From assembly GCA_937902925.1 (NCBI GenBank), contig CALFNN010000030.1, positions 54,587 to 118,586 of the forward strand: DNA of 64,000 bases. Direction: 5' to 3'. Below, one piece after another: positions 33,477 through 42,283 of this stretch. This stretch comes from an uncultured Opitutaceae bacterium (lineage in GTDB: Bacteria > Verrucomicrobiota > Verrucomicrobiia > Opitutales > Opitutaceae). The notes below the pieces were generated by a model. The model was not told where the DNA came from. It made no database searches and saw only the letters and a program-made list of their open reading frames with translations. How positions within the stretch are numbered: the first letter of the stretch is position 1; every line of letters begins with the position of its first letter. Made by a program: the position numbers and the translations under genes.

Positions 33477-34562
33477 TCAAACCGCCCCCACGGCGCGGAA
33501 GCACGCCTCGGCCATCGCGGGCGCGACACCCTCCTGCGTCGTCGCTTCACCCAGCGCCTTCAGCACGACGAATCGCGGCAACCCCGCACGAACTTTCTTG
33601 TCGCGTGCCATCGCTTCCATCAGGGCCCCGACCGGAAGCGCCTCGCGCAGGCGCGTGGGCAGGGCGTGCGCCGCCAGCACCGTTGCCACCCGCGCCACGT
33701 CAGCCGGGGCCAGCTGGTCGAGCTGGTGGGACAGCCGCGCCGCGGCACCAAGGCCGATCGCGACCGCCTCGCCGTGCAGGTAGGCGCCATAACCCGCGAC
33801 ATTCTCGATCGCGTGGCCGAAGGTGTGCCCGAGATTCAGCAGCGCCCGCCCGCCCGCCCTGGCGGTTTCGCGCTCGTCGGCCTCGACGATGCGCGCCTTG
33901 AGTGCGCAGCACCGGCGGATGACCGCGGCGAGTTCGACGCTCCCGACGCGCAACGGCTGTTTTTCCAATTGCTCGAAAAGCGCCCGGTCGCCGAGCAGGC
34001 CGTATTTGACGACCTCGGCCATCCCCGCCGCAAACTCGCGCGCCGGCAGGGTCGCGAGCAGGTTCGTCGAAACGAAGACGCCCCGCGGCTGGTGAAATGC
34101 CCCGACGAGATTCTTTCCCGCGGCGATATTGACGCCCGTCTTGCCGCCCACCGAGCTGTCCACCATGGCGAGCAGCGTCGTGGGCACCTGGTAAAAATCG
34201 ATCCCGCGCAGCCACGACGCGGCCGCGAATCCGCCGAGGTCGCCGATCACGCCGCCGCCGACGGCAAAGAGCACGCCCCCGCGGTCGAGCTTCTGTTCCG
34301 CGAGGAAATCCAGAACCCGCCCGAGGCCGGCGAGCGATTTGCTCCCCTCGCCCGCCTCGAGGGCGAGCGCCGGTGCCCGGCCGAACATCGCTCCGAACGC
34401 GCCGGATTGCACCCGCGCGAGATTCTGATCGGTCAGCACCGCCACCTTGCGTCCGCCCGCCTCCAGCCGGTCGGCCTCCGCCCGCACCTCGCCCGCCAGA
34501 TCCGCGCCGAAGCGAATCGGATAGCTGCGCTCGCCGAGGCTGACCGTGAGGGTTTCGACCAT
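33477..34562 (-). CDS. aroB: 3-dehydroquinate synthase
   Basis: A 361-residue AroB (DAHP to 3-dehydroquinate, NAD-dependent second step of the shikimate pathway). Motifs: FAVGGGVIGDLGGF (NAD/substrate site), PTTLLAMVDSSVGGKTGVN, AGMAEVVKYGLL and LNLGHTFGHAIE plus HGEAVAIGLG with the zinc His residues. Length is normal. ATG 34562 begins MVETLTVSLGERSYPI; the frame continues upstream without a stop but into atypical sequence. It is divergent from the PEP-CTERM gene (158 bp apart). In that gap AAAAGG-TCG-CCTTTT (34677-34691) is a tiny perfect hairpin. Confidence 0.95.
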   Translation of the reverse strand: MVETLTVSLGERSYPIRFGADLAGEVRAEADRLEAGGRKVAVLTDQNLARVQSGAFGAMFGRAPALALEAGEGSKSLAGLGRVLDFLAEQKLDRGGVLFAVGGGVIGDLGGFAAASWLRGIDFYQVPTTLLAMVDSSVGGKTGVNIAAGKNLVGAFHQPRGVFVSTNLLATLPAREFAAGMAEVVKYGLLGDRALFEQLEKQPLRVGSVELAAVIRRCCALKARIVEADERETARAGGRALLNLGHTFGHAIENVAGYGAYLHGEAVAIGLGAAARLSHQLDQLAPADVARVATVLAAHALPTRLREALPVGALMEAMARDKKVRAGLPRFVVLKALGEATTQEGVAPAMAEACFRAVGAV

Positions 34563-34720
34563 GGGTCGGTTAAACGCACGCACCCACGACGCGTCGAGGA
34601 CAAGTTCTTCCCTCGTCGCGCCCGCAACCTTGGTCGGGGCGGCTCCGCCACCGGCAAATCCGTCCATCGCAAATGCAAAAAGGTCGCCTTTTGGACCCGT
34701 TCTGCTTTCTTCCGGGCTGC

Positions 34721-36460
34721 ATGAAATTCGGGCCCTCTCGTTCCCGGGGTCGCTGGATTCTGGTCGTCGCCGCCTTCACGCTGGCCGCCGGCGCGGCGCG
34801 TGCGCAATTCGTCTGGGACGGCACGACGACGCTCATCCTGACTTCACTGCTTTCCAACACGGTCGGCAGCGGGCTCACCCTCTCGATCACCACGGCAAAC
34901 AATCACGACTACAGCGGCATCGCGATCGTCAACCACGGGACCGTCAACTGGACCGCCGGCTCGCTGCGCTCGGGCAACAACGGCTCGTTCACCAACGACG
35001 GCACCTTCAACGACCAGCTCACCGCCGCGACTGACGTCAACGCCGATATCGGCAACGGCGTCGCGACGTTCACCAACGCCGCCGGGGGAAGTTACCTCAA
35101 GACCGGCAACGTCACGACGCGTTTCTACACCATGCCGTTCAACAACAGCGGCAGCGTCACGGTCAATGCGGGCACGCTCCAGTTCAACGCCGGCGGCACC
35201 AATTCCGCCTCCGGCACCTTCAGCGTCGCCGCCAACGCGCTCGTCCTGTTCACGAACGACTACACCCTGTCCAGCGGCTCCACCCTGTCCGGGGCGGGCG
35301 GGTATCAACTGAGCAGCGGCGGCCTCACGATCAACGGCACCGCGAGCATCAGCACCCTCAACCAGACCGGCGGCAGTCTGCTCGGTTCACAGACGCTGAC
35401 CGACACCGCATTCAACTGGACCGCCGGCAACTGGAACGCCAGCGCCGCCACCACCCTCGGCGCCGGCACCGTGCTCACGATCTCGAGCGCGAACGACCAC
35501 GACTACGATGCCCGCGCCATCACCAACGATGGCACGGTCAACTGGACTGGCGGCCGCCTCCGCAGCGGCGACAACGGCTCGTTCACCAACCACGGCAGTT
35601 TCAACGATCAGGTCACCGCCGCCACCGACGTGAATGCCGACTACGGCAACGGCGCCGCCACCTTCACGAACGCCCTCGGCGCCAGTTACACCAAGAGCGG
35701 CAACGCGCTCACCCGCTTCTACACCGTGCCGTTCAACAACAGCGGCACCGTCACGGTCAATGCCGGCACGCTCCAGCTCAACGCCGGCGGCACCAACTCC
35801 GCGACCGGCGTCTTCACCACCGCCGCCGGCGCCCTTACCCTGTTCTCAAGCAGCTATGCCGTTGCCGATGGCTCGGCGCTCGGCGGCGCCGGCACCTACG
35901 AGCTCGCCGGCGGCGGCCTGACCGTCAGCGGCAACGTCAGCGTGAGCACCTTCAACCTCACCGGTGGCGTCCTGCAGGGCACGCAGACTTTTCTCAACAC
36001 GCAGCTCAACTGGAGCGCCGGCAATTGGAACGGCAGCGGCACCACGACGATCGGCACCGGCACCACGCTCGCGATTTCACCACCAACGACCACGACTACG
36101 ACGGGCGCGCCGTCGTCAACAATGGCACCGTCAACTGGACCGCCGGCCGCCTCCGCTCGGGCGACGGCGGCTCGTTCACCAACAACGCCACCTTCAACGA
36201 CCAGCTCGCCACCGCGACCGACATCAACGCCGACTACGGCAACGGCGTGGCGACGTTCACCAACGCGCCCGGCGGCACCTACACCAAGAGCGGCAGCGAC
36301 GTCACGCGCTTCTACACCGTGTCTTTCAACAACCGCGGCGCCGTCAACGTCAACGCCGGCACGCTCCAGCTCAACGCCGGCGGCACCAACTCCGGCACCG
36401 GCGCCTTCACGATCGCCGCCGGCGGCAACGTGGTGTTCAGCAGCGCCACTTACACGCTGA
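34721..36460 (+). CDS. 5' part of frameshifted PEP-CTERM repeat protein
   Basis: ATG 34721 begins a signal peptide (ILVVAAFTLAAGAARA|QF) followed by repeats 1 and 2 and the first residues of repeat 3 of a large beta-rich surface protein. Each repeat has the marker DHDY...VNWTGGRLRSG..GSFTN, then FYT(V/M)PFNNSG and TLQLNAGGTNS. At about 36,075-36,090 (in ATTTCACCACCAACG) one base is missing compared with the other repeats, so the frame runs into a Thr/Pro/Ala-rich nonsense tail (TTTTTTGAPSSTMAPSTGPP) and stops at 36,460. Without the missing base it continues into the next entry. It is either a real inactivating mutation or a sequencing/assembly error. The protein class resembles passenger domains and extracellular matrix proteins sorted by exosortase. 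Confidence 0.8.
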   Translation: MKFGPSRSRGRWILVVAAFTLAAGAARAQFVWDGTTTLILTSLLSNTVGSGLTLSITTANNHDYSGIAIVNHGTVNWTAGSLRSGNNGSFTNDGTFNDQLTAATDVNADIGNGVATFTNAAGGSYLKTGNVTTRFYTMPFNNSGSVTVNAGTLQFNAGGTNSASGTFSVAANALVLFTNDYTLSSGSTLSGAGGYQLSSGGLTINGTASISTLNQTGGSLLGSQTLTDTAFNWTAGNWNASAATTLGAGTVLTISSANDHDYDARAITNDGTVNWTGGRLRSGDNGSFTNHGSFNDQVTAATDVNADYGNGAATFTNALGASYTKSGNALTRFYTVPFNNSGTVTVNAGTLQLNAGGTNSATGVFTTAAGALTLFSSSYAVADGSALGGAGTYELAGGGLTVSGNVSVSTFNLTGGVLQGTQTFLNTQLNWSAGNWNGSGTTTIGTGTTLAISPPTTTTTTGAPSSTMAPSTGPPAASARATAARSPTTPPSTTSSPPRPTSTPTTATAWRRSPTRPAAPTPRAAATSRASTPCLSTTAAPSTSTPARSSSTPAAPTPAPAPSRSPPAATWCSAAPLTR

Positions 36461-39010
36461 GCGACAATTCCACGCTCACAGGCTCCGGCACCGCGCAGCT
36501 CACCGGCGGCACGCTCGCCGCCACCGGCAATGTCACCCTTTCCCATTTCCAATTCAATGGCGGCACGCTGACCGGCACGCAGTCGTTCGCCGGCAACCTG
36601 ACCTGGAACCGCGGCACCTGGAACGACAGCGGCACCACGACCACCATCGCCAGCGGCGCCGCCCTCACCATCTCCACGGCCGGCGATCACGACTACGACG
36701 CGCACGCCGTCGTCAACAACGGCACCGTCAACTGGACCGCCGGCCGCCTCCGCTCCGGCGACGGCGGCTCGTTCACCAACAACGCCACCTTCAACGACCA
36801 GCTCGCCGCCGCGACCGACATCAACGCCGATTACGGCAACGGCGTGGCGACGTTCATCAACGCGCCCGGCGGCATCTACACCAAGAGCGGCAGCGACGTC
36901 ACGCGCTTCTACACCGTGCCCTTCAACAACCGCGGCACCGTCAACGTCAACGCCGGCACGCTCCAGCTCAACGCCGGCGGCACCAACTCCGCGACGGGCG
37001 TGTTCAACACCGCGTCCGGCGCGACCACGCTCTTCAGCAACAGCTACGGCATCGTTGATGGCTCCGCCCTCACCGGCCTTGGGACTTACCAAGTCTCCGG
37101 CGGCGTCTTCACGATTTCCGGCAACGTCAGCGTCGTCGGATTTCTCCAGACCGGCGGAACGTTCGCCGGCACCCAGACGTTCACGAGTGGCAGCACCCTC
37201 ACCTGGAACAGCGGCATCTGGAACGACTCCTCCGCCACCACTCTTGCCGCCGGCAGCACGCTCACGATCGCGACCGGCACCGATCACGACTTCAGCGCCC
37301 GCGCGATCGTCAACAACGGCATCGTCAACTGGACCGGCGGGCGGCTCCGCTCCGGCAACGGCGGCACCGTCACGAACAACGCGACGTGGAACGATTCCGT
37401 CTCGAGCGATTTCAACAACGACTACGGTGGCGCCGGCGGCACCACCTTCATCAACGCCGCCGCCGGCACCTACCAGAAAATTTCCGGCATCACCACCTTC
37501 AGCGTCCCCTTCAACAACACCGGCGCCATCGCTGCCACCAACGGGTCGCTCCTGCTCCGCGCGGGCGGCACGTTCGGCGGCGGCTCGACCGCGACCGCCA
37601 GCGGCGCGGGCGTCGCCGAACTCGACGGCGGCGTCCTGACGGTCAACGGCAGCGTCATCTGGAATAATTTCAACCTCAACGGCGGGGAACTCGCCGGCAC
37701 GCAAACCTTCGCCGGCAGTGCGTTCTCCTGGTTCACCGGCGACTGGAACACCGGGGGCACCACGACGCTCGCGTCCGGCTCCACCCTCACGATCACCGGC
37801 GCGGCCGATCACGACTTCAACACCCGCGCGATCGTCAACAACGGCGTCGTCAATTGGACCGGCGGACGGATTCGCTCCGGCAACGGCGGCGCCGTCACGA
37901 ACAATGCGACGTGGAAGGATTCCGTCTCGAGCGATTTCAACAACGACTACGGCGGCGCCGGCGGCACCACCTTCGTCAACGCCGCCGCCGGCACCTATCA
38001 AAAATTTTCCGGCGTCACCACCTTCAGCGTTCCGTTCAACAACACCGGCGCCATCAGCGTGACCGGTGGATCGTTGCTGCTCCGCGCCGGCGGCACGTTT
38101 TCCGACGGGTCTACCGCCACGGTGAGCGGCCCGGGCATCGGCGAGCTCGACAGCGGCGTGCTCGGCGCCACGGGCAACCTGACGTGGAACAACTTCAACC
38201 TCAACGGCGGCGAACTCGTCGGCACGCAGGCCTTCACCGACAGCATGTTCTCCTGGCTCACCGGCGATTGGAACACCACCTACACGACCACCCTGGGCGC
38301 CACCACGACCTTCACAATCGCCGGCCCGGCCGATCACGACTTCAACACCCACGCGATCGTCAACGACGGCACCGTCGACTGGACCGGCGGCCGGCTTCGC
38401 TCCGGCAATGGCGGCACGGTGACGAACAACGCGACGTGGAACGACTCGGTCTCGAGCGCGTTCAACAACGACTACGGTGGCAGCGGCGGCACCACTTTCC
38501 TCAACTCCGCCACCGGCCACTACAACAAGACCGCCGGCGTCACCGCCTTCCTCGCGCCGTTCGTGAACTCCGGCACCGTCACCGTTTCCGGCGGCACGCT
38601 CAATCTCCAGGCCGGCGGCGTCTTCAACGACGGCTCGACGTTCACCAGCGCGGCGACTGCGCAATTGCTCGCCGGCGTGCTGACGGCCAACGGCACGGTC
38701 GGCCTCGGCAATTTTCTTTTCAACGGCGGCGAGCTCGCCGGCAACCCGACCTTCACGGGCAGTTTCTCGTGGCTCAACGGCGACTGGAATACCGCCGCCA
38801 CCACCACCATCGGCGCCACCGGTGCGCTCTCCGTCGGCGGCACGGCCGATCACGACTTCAACACGCACGCGATCGTCAACAACGGCATCGTCAACTGGAC
38901 CGGCGGCCGCCTCCGGTCGGGCAATGGCGGCTCGATCCTCAATGCCGGCGTCTGGAATGACTCCGCGTCCAGCCAGGTGAACAACGACTACGGCGGCACG
39001 GGCGGCACCA
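34904..39010 (+). repeat. Eight long tandem repeats within the PEP-CTERM gene
   Basis: The CAC of each DHD(Y/F) marker is at 34904, 35498, 36091, 36688, 37285, 37810, 38335 and 38851. The periods are therefore 594, 593, 597, 597, 525, 525 and 516 bp. The first four units are a long type (~198-199 codons, with the TFNDQ...TDxNADYGNG block and a second TRFYT block) and the later ones a short type (~175 codons, with TWNDSVSSDFNNDYGGAGG and SVPFNNTG). Units 3/4 and 5/6 are the most similar, pointing to recent duplication. The only period not divisible by three is 593, which locates the frameshift. Confidence 0.92.
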
Positions 39011-39759
39011 CGTTCACGAACAACGGCGTCTACAACAAGACCGCCGCCGGCACGACCACGATGTCGGTGTCGTTCATCAACAACAACGGCGCGATTTTTG
39101 TCAGCAACGGGACCATGCGTTTCTCCGGCGGCTTCACGCAGACCGCCGGCACGCTCGCCGTCAGCCACGGCGGCACGCTCCAGTTCGACAGCGGTCTCAA
39201 CCTCGCCGCCGGCTTCCTCCTCGGCAACGGCAACGTCATCGGCGACGTGAGTGCGTCCGGCATCGTGTCGCCGAGCGTCGGCTCGCTCACCAGTTCCGCC
39301 ACGCCCGGCCAGCTCAACCTCACCGGCAACCTCACGCTCCTCTCGACGTCCGTGTTGCTGTTCGAGCTCGGCGGGGCTGCGCAGGGCGCGGACTACGATT
39401 TCTTGAACGTCTCGGGCACCGCCGCCTTGAACGGCACGCTGGGCCTCGCGTTCGCCAACGGCTTCGTCGCCACGCCCGGGCAGACGTTCACCCTGCTCAG
39501 CTCGTCCAGCCTCAGTGGCGCTTTTCGCAATGTCGCCCCGGGCGGGCAGCTCTTCACCGACGACGGCCTTGGTTCCTTCCAGGTCAACTTTGGCGCCGGC
39601 AGCTCGTTTGCGGCCAACAGCCTCGTGCTCTCGAACTTCATCCCGGTCCCCGAGCCGTCCACGTTCGCGTTGCTGGCCCTCGGGGCTTGCCTGCTGCTGG
39701 TGCGGGCCGGCATTCGTCGTTCGCGGGCCGGCCGACTTCCAGCATCGCGCGCAGGTTAG
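36025..39759 (+). CDS. 3' part of frameshifted PEP-CTERM repeat protein
   Basis: The meaningful frame starts around 36,085 (TTNDHDYDGRAVVNNGTVNW) and continues repeats 3-8, about 1,220 residues. The formal start at 36025 is artefactual. After the last repeat a beta-rich domain follows (about 39,100-39,640; TLQFDSGLNLAAGFLLGNGN, LNLTGNLTLLSTSVLLFELG), typical of the end of autotransporter-like passengers (PATR-type). The C-terminus is a PEP-CTERM sorting signal: VPEPST, a hydrophobic stretch FALLALGACLLLVRAG and an Arg-rich tail. Such proteins are processed by exosortase and usually displayed at the cell surface. The exosortase gene is not in the window. Confidence 0.85.
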   Translation: MERQRHHDDRHRHHARDFTTNDHDYDGRAVVNNGTVNWTAGRLRSGDGGSFTNNATFNDQLATATDINADYGNGVATFTNAPGGTYTKSGSDVTRFYTVSFNNRGAVNVNAGTLQLNAGGTNSGTGAFTIAAGGNVVFSSATYTLSDNSTLTGSGTAQLTGGTLAATGNVTLSHFQFNGGTLTGTQSFAGNLTWNRGTWNDSGTTTTIASGAALTISTAGDHDYDAHAVVNNGTVNWTAGRLRSGDGGSFTNNATFNDQLAAATDINADYGNGVATFINAPGGIYTKSGSDVTRFYTVPFNNRGTVNVNAGTLQLNAGGTNSATGVFNTASGATTLFSNSYGIVDGSALTGLGTYQVSGGVFTISGNVSVVGFLQTGGTFAGTQTFTSGSTLTWNSGIWNDSSATTLAAGSTLTIATGTDHDFSARAIVNNGIVNWTGGRLRSGNGGTVTNNATWNDSVSSDFNNDYGGAGGTTFINAAAGTYQKISGITTFSVPFNNTGAIAATNGSLLLRAGGTFGGGSTATASGAGVAELDGGVLTVNGSVIWNNFNLNGGELAGTQTFAGSAFSWFTGDWNTGGTTTLASGSTLTITGAADHDFNTRAIVNNGVVNWTGGRIRSGNGGAVTNNATWKDSVSSDFNNDYGGAGGTTFVNAAAGTYQKFSGVTTFSVPFNNTGAISVTGGSLLLRAGGTFSDGSTATVSGPGIGELDSGVLGATGNLTWNNFNLNGGELVGTQAFTDSMFSWLTGDWNTTYTTTLGATTTFTIAGPADHDFNTHAIVNDGTVDWTGGRLRSGNGGTVTNNATWNDSVSSAFNNDYGGSGGTTFLNSATGHYNKTAGVTAFLAPFVNSGTVTVSGGTLNLQAGGVFNDGSTFTSAATAQLLAGVLTANGTVGLGNFLFNGGELAGNPTFTGSFSWLNGDWNTAATTTIGATGALSVGGTADHDFNTHAIVNNGIVNWTGGRLRSGNGGSILNAGVWNDSASSQVNNDYGGTGGTTFTNNGVYNKTAAGTTTMSVSFINNNGAIFVSNGTMRFSGGFTQTAGTLAVSHGGTLQFDSGLNLAAGFLLGNGNVIGDVSASGIVSPSVGSLTSSATPGQLNLTGNLTLLSTSVLLFELGGAAQGADYDFLNVSGTAALNGTLGLAFANGFVATPGQTFTLLSSSSLSGAFRNVAPGGQLFTDDGLGSFQVNFGAGSSFAANSLVLSNFIPVPEPSTFALLALGACLLLVRAGIRRSRAGRLPASRAG

Positions 39760-39820
39760 GCCGGCCGGTGCCGCTTGCCACGCCGCCGTTCCGCGCGCAG
39801 GGTGGATTTTCTTCCCCGCC

Positions 39821-40342
39821 ATGAAAAGATTTCCTGCCGTGCTGCTGACGGTTCTCCTCGCTCTGGTCGTGTTGGTGATCGTCCTGCTCCGCCACGTTTC
39901 GCACTTGGAAGAACAACTCACCGCGATCCAGGCGAAACCCGCCGAGCCGTTTCACCTCGGGCTCGGCGAGGTCATGGGTTACCAGCAGCGCTGGATCGAC
40001 AAGCTCGGCCTCGCCGCGAACGCCGGCAACTGGGGCGCGGCGGCGTTCTATGCCGACGAACTCAAGGAAACCGCCGACGACATCATCGCCGCGCGGGTCG
40101 TGCGCGAAAACCAGGACATCGGCAGCCTGGTCAAGTCCGCGCTCGTCCCGGCGATCGATGGCGTGACCGACGCCGTGGCACGGAAGAGCCCGGCGATCTT
40201 CGCCACCCGCTACGCCAGCCTCGTCGTCGCATGCAACACCTGCCACGCGGGCGCCCGGGTCCCGTTCATTCATGTCACGACGTCCGACGCCGCAGGTGCG
40301 CGCTGGAACCAGGTTTTTGCCCCCGCCGATGTCCAAAAATAA
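39821..40342 (+). CDS. Membrane-anchored c-type haem-binding protein
   Basis: A 173-residue protein with an N-terminal anchor or signal (FPAVLLTVLLALVVLVIVLL), a helical middle (GYQQRWIDKLGLAANAGNWG, FYADELKETADDIIAARVV) and a single haem-c motif CNTCH near residue 146. The four-helix look and the position of CxxCH close to the C-terminus recall cytochrome c' or small periplasmic cytochromes rather than class I. No Met axial ligand can be assigned. Its last 14 bases overlap the start of the next gene (40329), so they are co-expressed. What it donates electrons to is unknown. Confidence 0.8.
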   Translation: MKRFPAVLLTVLLALVVLVIVLLRHVSHLEEQLTAIQAKPAEPFHLGLGEVMGYQQRWIDKLGLAANAGNWGAAAFYADELKETADDIIAARVVRENQDIGSLVKSALVPAIDGVTDAVARKSPAIFATRYASLVVACNTCHAGARVPFIHVTTSDAAGARWNQVFAPADVQK

Positions 40343-42221
40343 CGCCGGCCGCCGGCTCCTCCCGGCCGTGCTTTTCGTATTTGCGGCCGTGGCCGCGCGC
40401 GCGGCCGACGATGTGCTCGCCCACCTCCGCCCGGGTCATCCGCGACTCCTGCTGACCGACGGCGATCTCGCCGCGGCCGTCGCCGCGGCGAAAGCCGATC
40501 CGCTCCGCGCTCAGCTCCACGCCCGCATCATCGCCAACGCGAAGATCGAGCTGACCACAACGCCGATCCAACACGTGCTCGTCGGGCCGCGGTTGCTCGA
40601 CAAATCGCGCACCTGCATCGCCCGCGTGCTCACCTGCGCGCTGGCGTTCCGACTCACCGGCGACCCCCCGTTCGCCGACCGCGCCAAGCAGGAACTCCTC
40701 ACCGCCGCCGCGTTCGACGACTGGAATCCCTCGCATTTCCTCGACGTCGCCGAGATGAGCTTCGCCTTCGCCATCGGCTACGACTGGCTCTACTCGCAAC
40801 TCGCGCCCGGCGAGCGCGCGACGCTCAAGGCCGCGATGCTGAAACACGGCCTGTCGTTCGCCCCCGCGGCCTACGCCGACCGCGGCCCCACCGACAAGCG
40901 CGTCTGGTTCGTCACGGCTGCCCACAACTGGAACCAAGTCTGCAACGGCGGCCTGCTGGCCGCCGCGCTGGCGCTCGCCGACGAGGAACCCGCGCTCGCG
41001 CGACTCGTGATCGCCGGCGCCCGCCGGTCCCTTCCGCTCGCCATGGCCGCCTATCAGCCGGACGGCGCGTATCCCGAAGGCCCGGGCTACTGGAGCTATG
41101 GCACCGGTTACAACGTCATCGCCATCGCCGAACTCGAGAGCGCGCTCGGCACGGACTTCGGCCTGAGTCAGGCACCGGCGTTGGATCGCACCGCGCTTTA
41201 CCGCCTCTACGTGCAGAGTCCCGCGGGTCAGGCATTCAACTATGCCGACGGCGGCGGGAACATCGGCGCCCAGGCGGAATACACCTGGCTGGCGGCGCGG
41301 TTTCACCAAACGACCGCCCTGGCGCACAGCCGCGCGCTGCTCGCCGCCGCCCTTGCCAAAAAATCCCGGAATCCCGAGAGCGATCGCTTTTTCGCGCTCC
41401 ATGCCGTGTGGTTTCCGGCCGAGCCTTCCGCCGGTGCCGCCGACGTGCCGCTCGACGCGCGTTTCCGTGGCCAAGCCGAACTCGCGATTTTCCGCAGCGC
41501 GTGGCACGACCCGCGCGCGCTGTTCCTCGGGTTCAAGGCGGGCAGCAACGCGGTCAACCATGCCCACCTCGATCTCGGGTCGTTCGTGCTCGACGCCGAC
41601 GGCGTTCGCTGGGCGCAGGATCTCGGTCCCGACGATTACAACCTGCCCGCCTACTTCGGCGCCAAACGGTGGAGCTATTATCGCCTGAACAACCGCAGCC
41701 ACAATACGCTGACGCCGGGTGACGCGCTCCAGGACGCCAAGGCCACGGCGCCGATCGTCGCGTTCGCCAGCACGCCGGCCCGGGCATTCGCCGTCGCCGA
41801 TCTCACCGCGGCGTATCCCGGGAGTGCGCAGCACATGCTTCGGGGTGTCGCGCTGCTCGACCGGGCACGCGTGCTGGTGCAGGACGACGTAACCGGCCTG
41901 ACACCCGGCACCACGCTCGCCTGGCGGTTGCTGACCGGGGCGAAGGTAACGCTCGCCGACGACCATCACGCCACGCTCACGCTCAACGGCCGGACCCTCC
42001 GCGTCGAAATCCTCGCGCCCGCCGGCGCCCGGTTTTCCGCCGCACCCGCGACGCCCCCGTCCCTCGCCGAAAAACAGAACGAAGGCGTGACCGCGCTTGT
42101 CACGGAGTTGTCTCCTGTGACTCCGGACACCCGCCTGGTCGTTCTCCTCACGCCGGTCGGCGCCCACTGGCCGGCCGCGCTCCCGCCCCCTCCCCTTTCG
42201 CCACTCGCCGAGTGGCGATAA
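40329..42221 (+). CDS. Heparinase II/III-family polysaccharide lyase-like protein
   Basis: A 630-residue exported protein. Signal peptide [20 protein letters not shown], an N-terminal alpha/alpha barrel (~25-370) with [16 protein letters not shown] and [19 protein letters not shown], then a beta-sandwich domain starting near residue 390 ([13 protein letters not shown]) with [20 protein letters not shown] and DYNLPAYF. These are the hallmark strings of heparinase II/III and alginate-lyase-like enzymes, where Tyr and His residues in the barrel act by beta-elimination. The target glycan (alginate, heparinoid or another uronate polymer) cannot be told. ATG 40329 overlaps the preceding cytochrome gene by 14 bases. 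It fits the nearby xylA and LacI regulator as a sugar-use cluster. Confidence 0.88.
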   Translation: MSKNNAGRRLLPAVLFVFAAVAARAADDVLAHLRPGHPRLLLTDGDLAAAVAAAKADPLRAQLHARIIANAKIELTTTPIQHVLVGPRLLDKSRTCIARVLTCALAFRLTGDPPFADRAKQELLTAAAFDDWNPSHFLDVAEMSFAFAIGYDWLYSQLAPGERATLKAAMLKHGLSFAPAAYADRGPTDKRVWFVTAAHNWNQVCNGGLLAAALALADEEPALARLVIAGARRSLPLAMAAYQPDGAYPEGPGYWSYGTGYNVIAIAELESALGTDFGLSQAPALDRTALYRLYVQSPAGQAFNYADGGGNIGAQAEYTWLAARFHQTTALAHSRALLAAALAKKSRNPESDRFFALHAVWFPAEPSAGAADVPLDARFRGQAELAIFRSAWHDPRALFLGFKAGSNAVNHAHLDLGSFVLDADGVRWAQDLGPDDYNLPAYFGAKRWSYYRLNNRSHNTLTPGDALQDAKATAPIVAFASTPARAFAVADLTAAYPGSAQHMLRGVALLDRARVLVQDDVTGLTPGTTLAWRLLTGAKVTLADDHHATLTLNGRTLRVEILAPAGARFSAAPATPPSLAEKQNEGVTALVTELSPVTPDTRLVVLLTPVGAHWPAALPPPPLSPLAEWR

Positions 42222-42283
42222 CGTTAGAACAATTTCACGCTCGTTCCCCGTCGGTCGCTACGCTTGGATCGCTCTCCTTTCGC

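Noticed and set aside
35896..39921. Minus-strand open frame of 1,341 codons across the PEP-CTERM gene
   Set aside because: It mirrors the repetitive GC-rich coding strand and reads as low-complexity Gly/Ala/Arg/Val. It has no family motif, and its repeats are the antisense of the real protein repeats.
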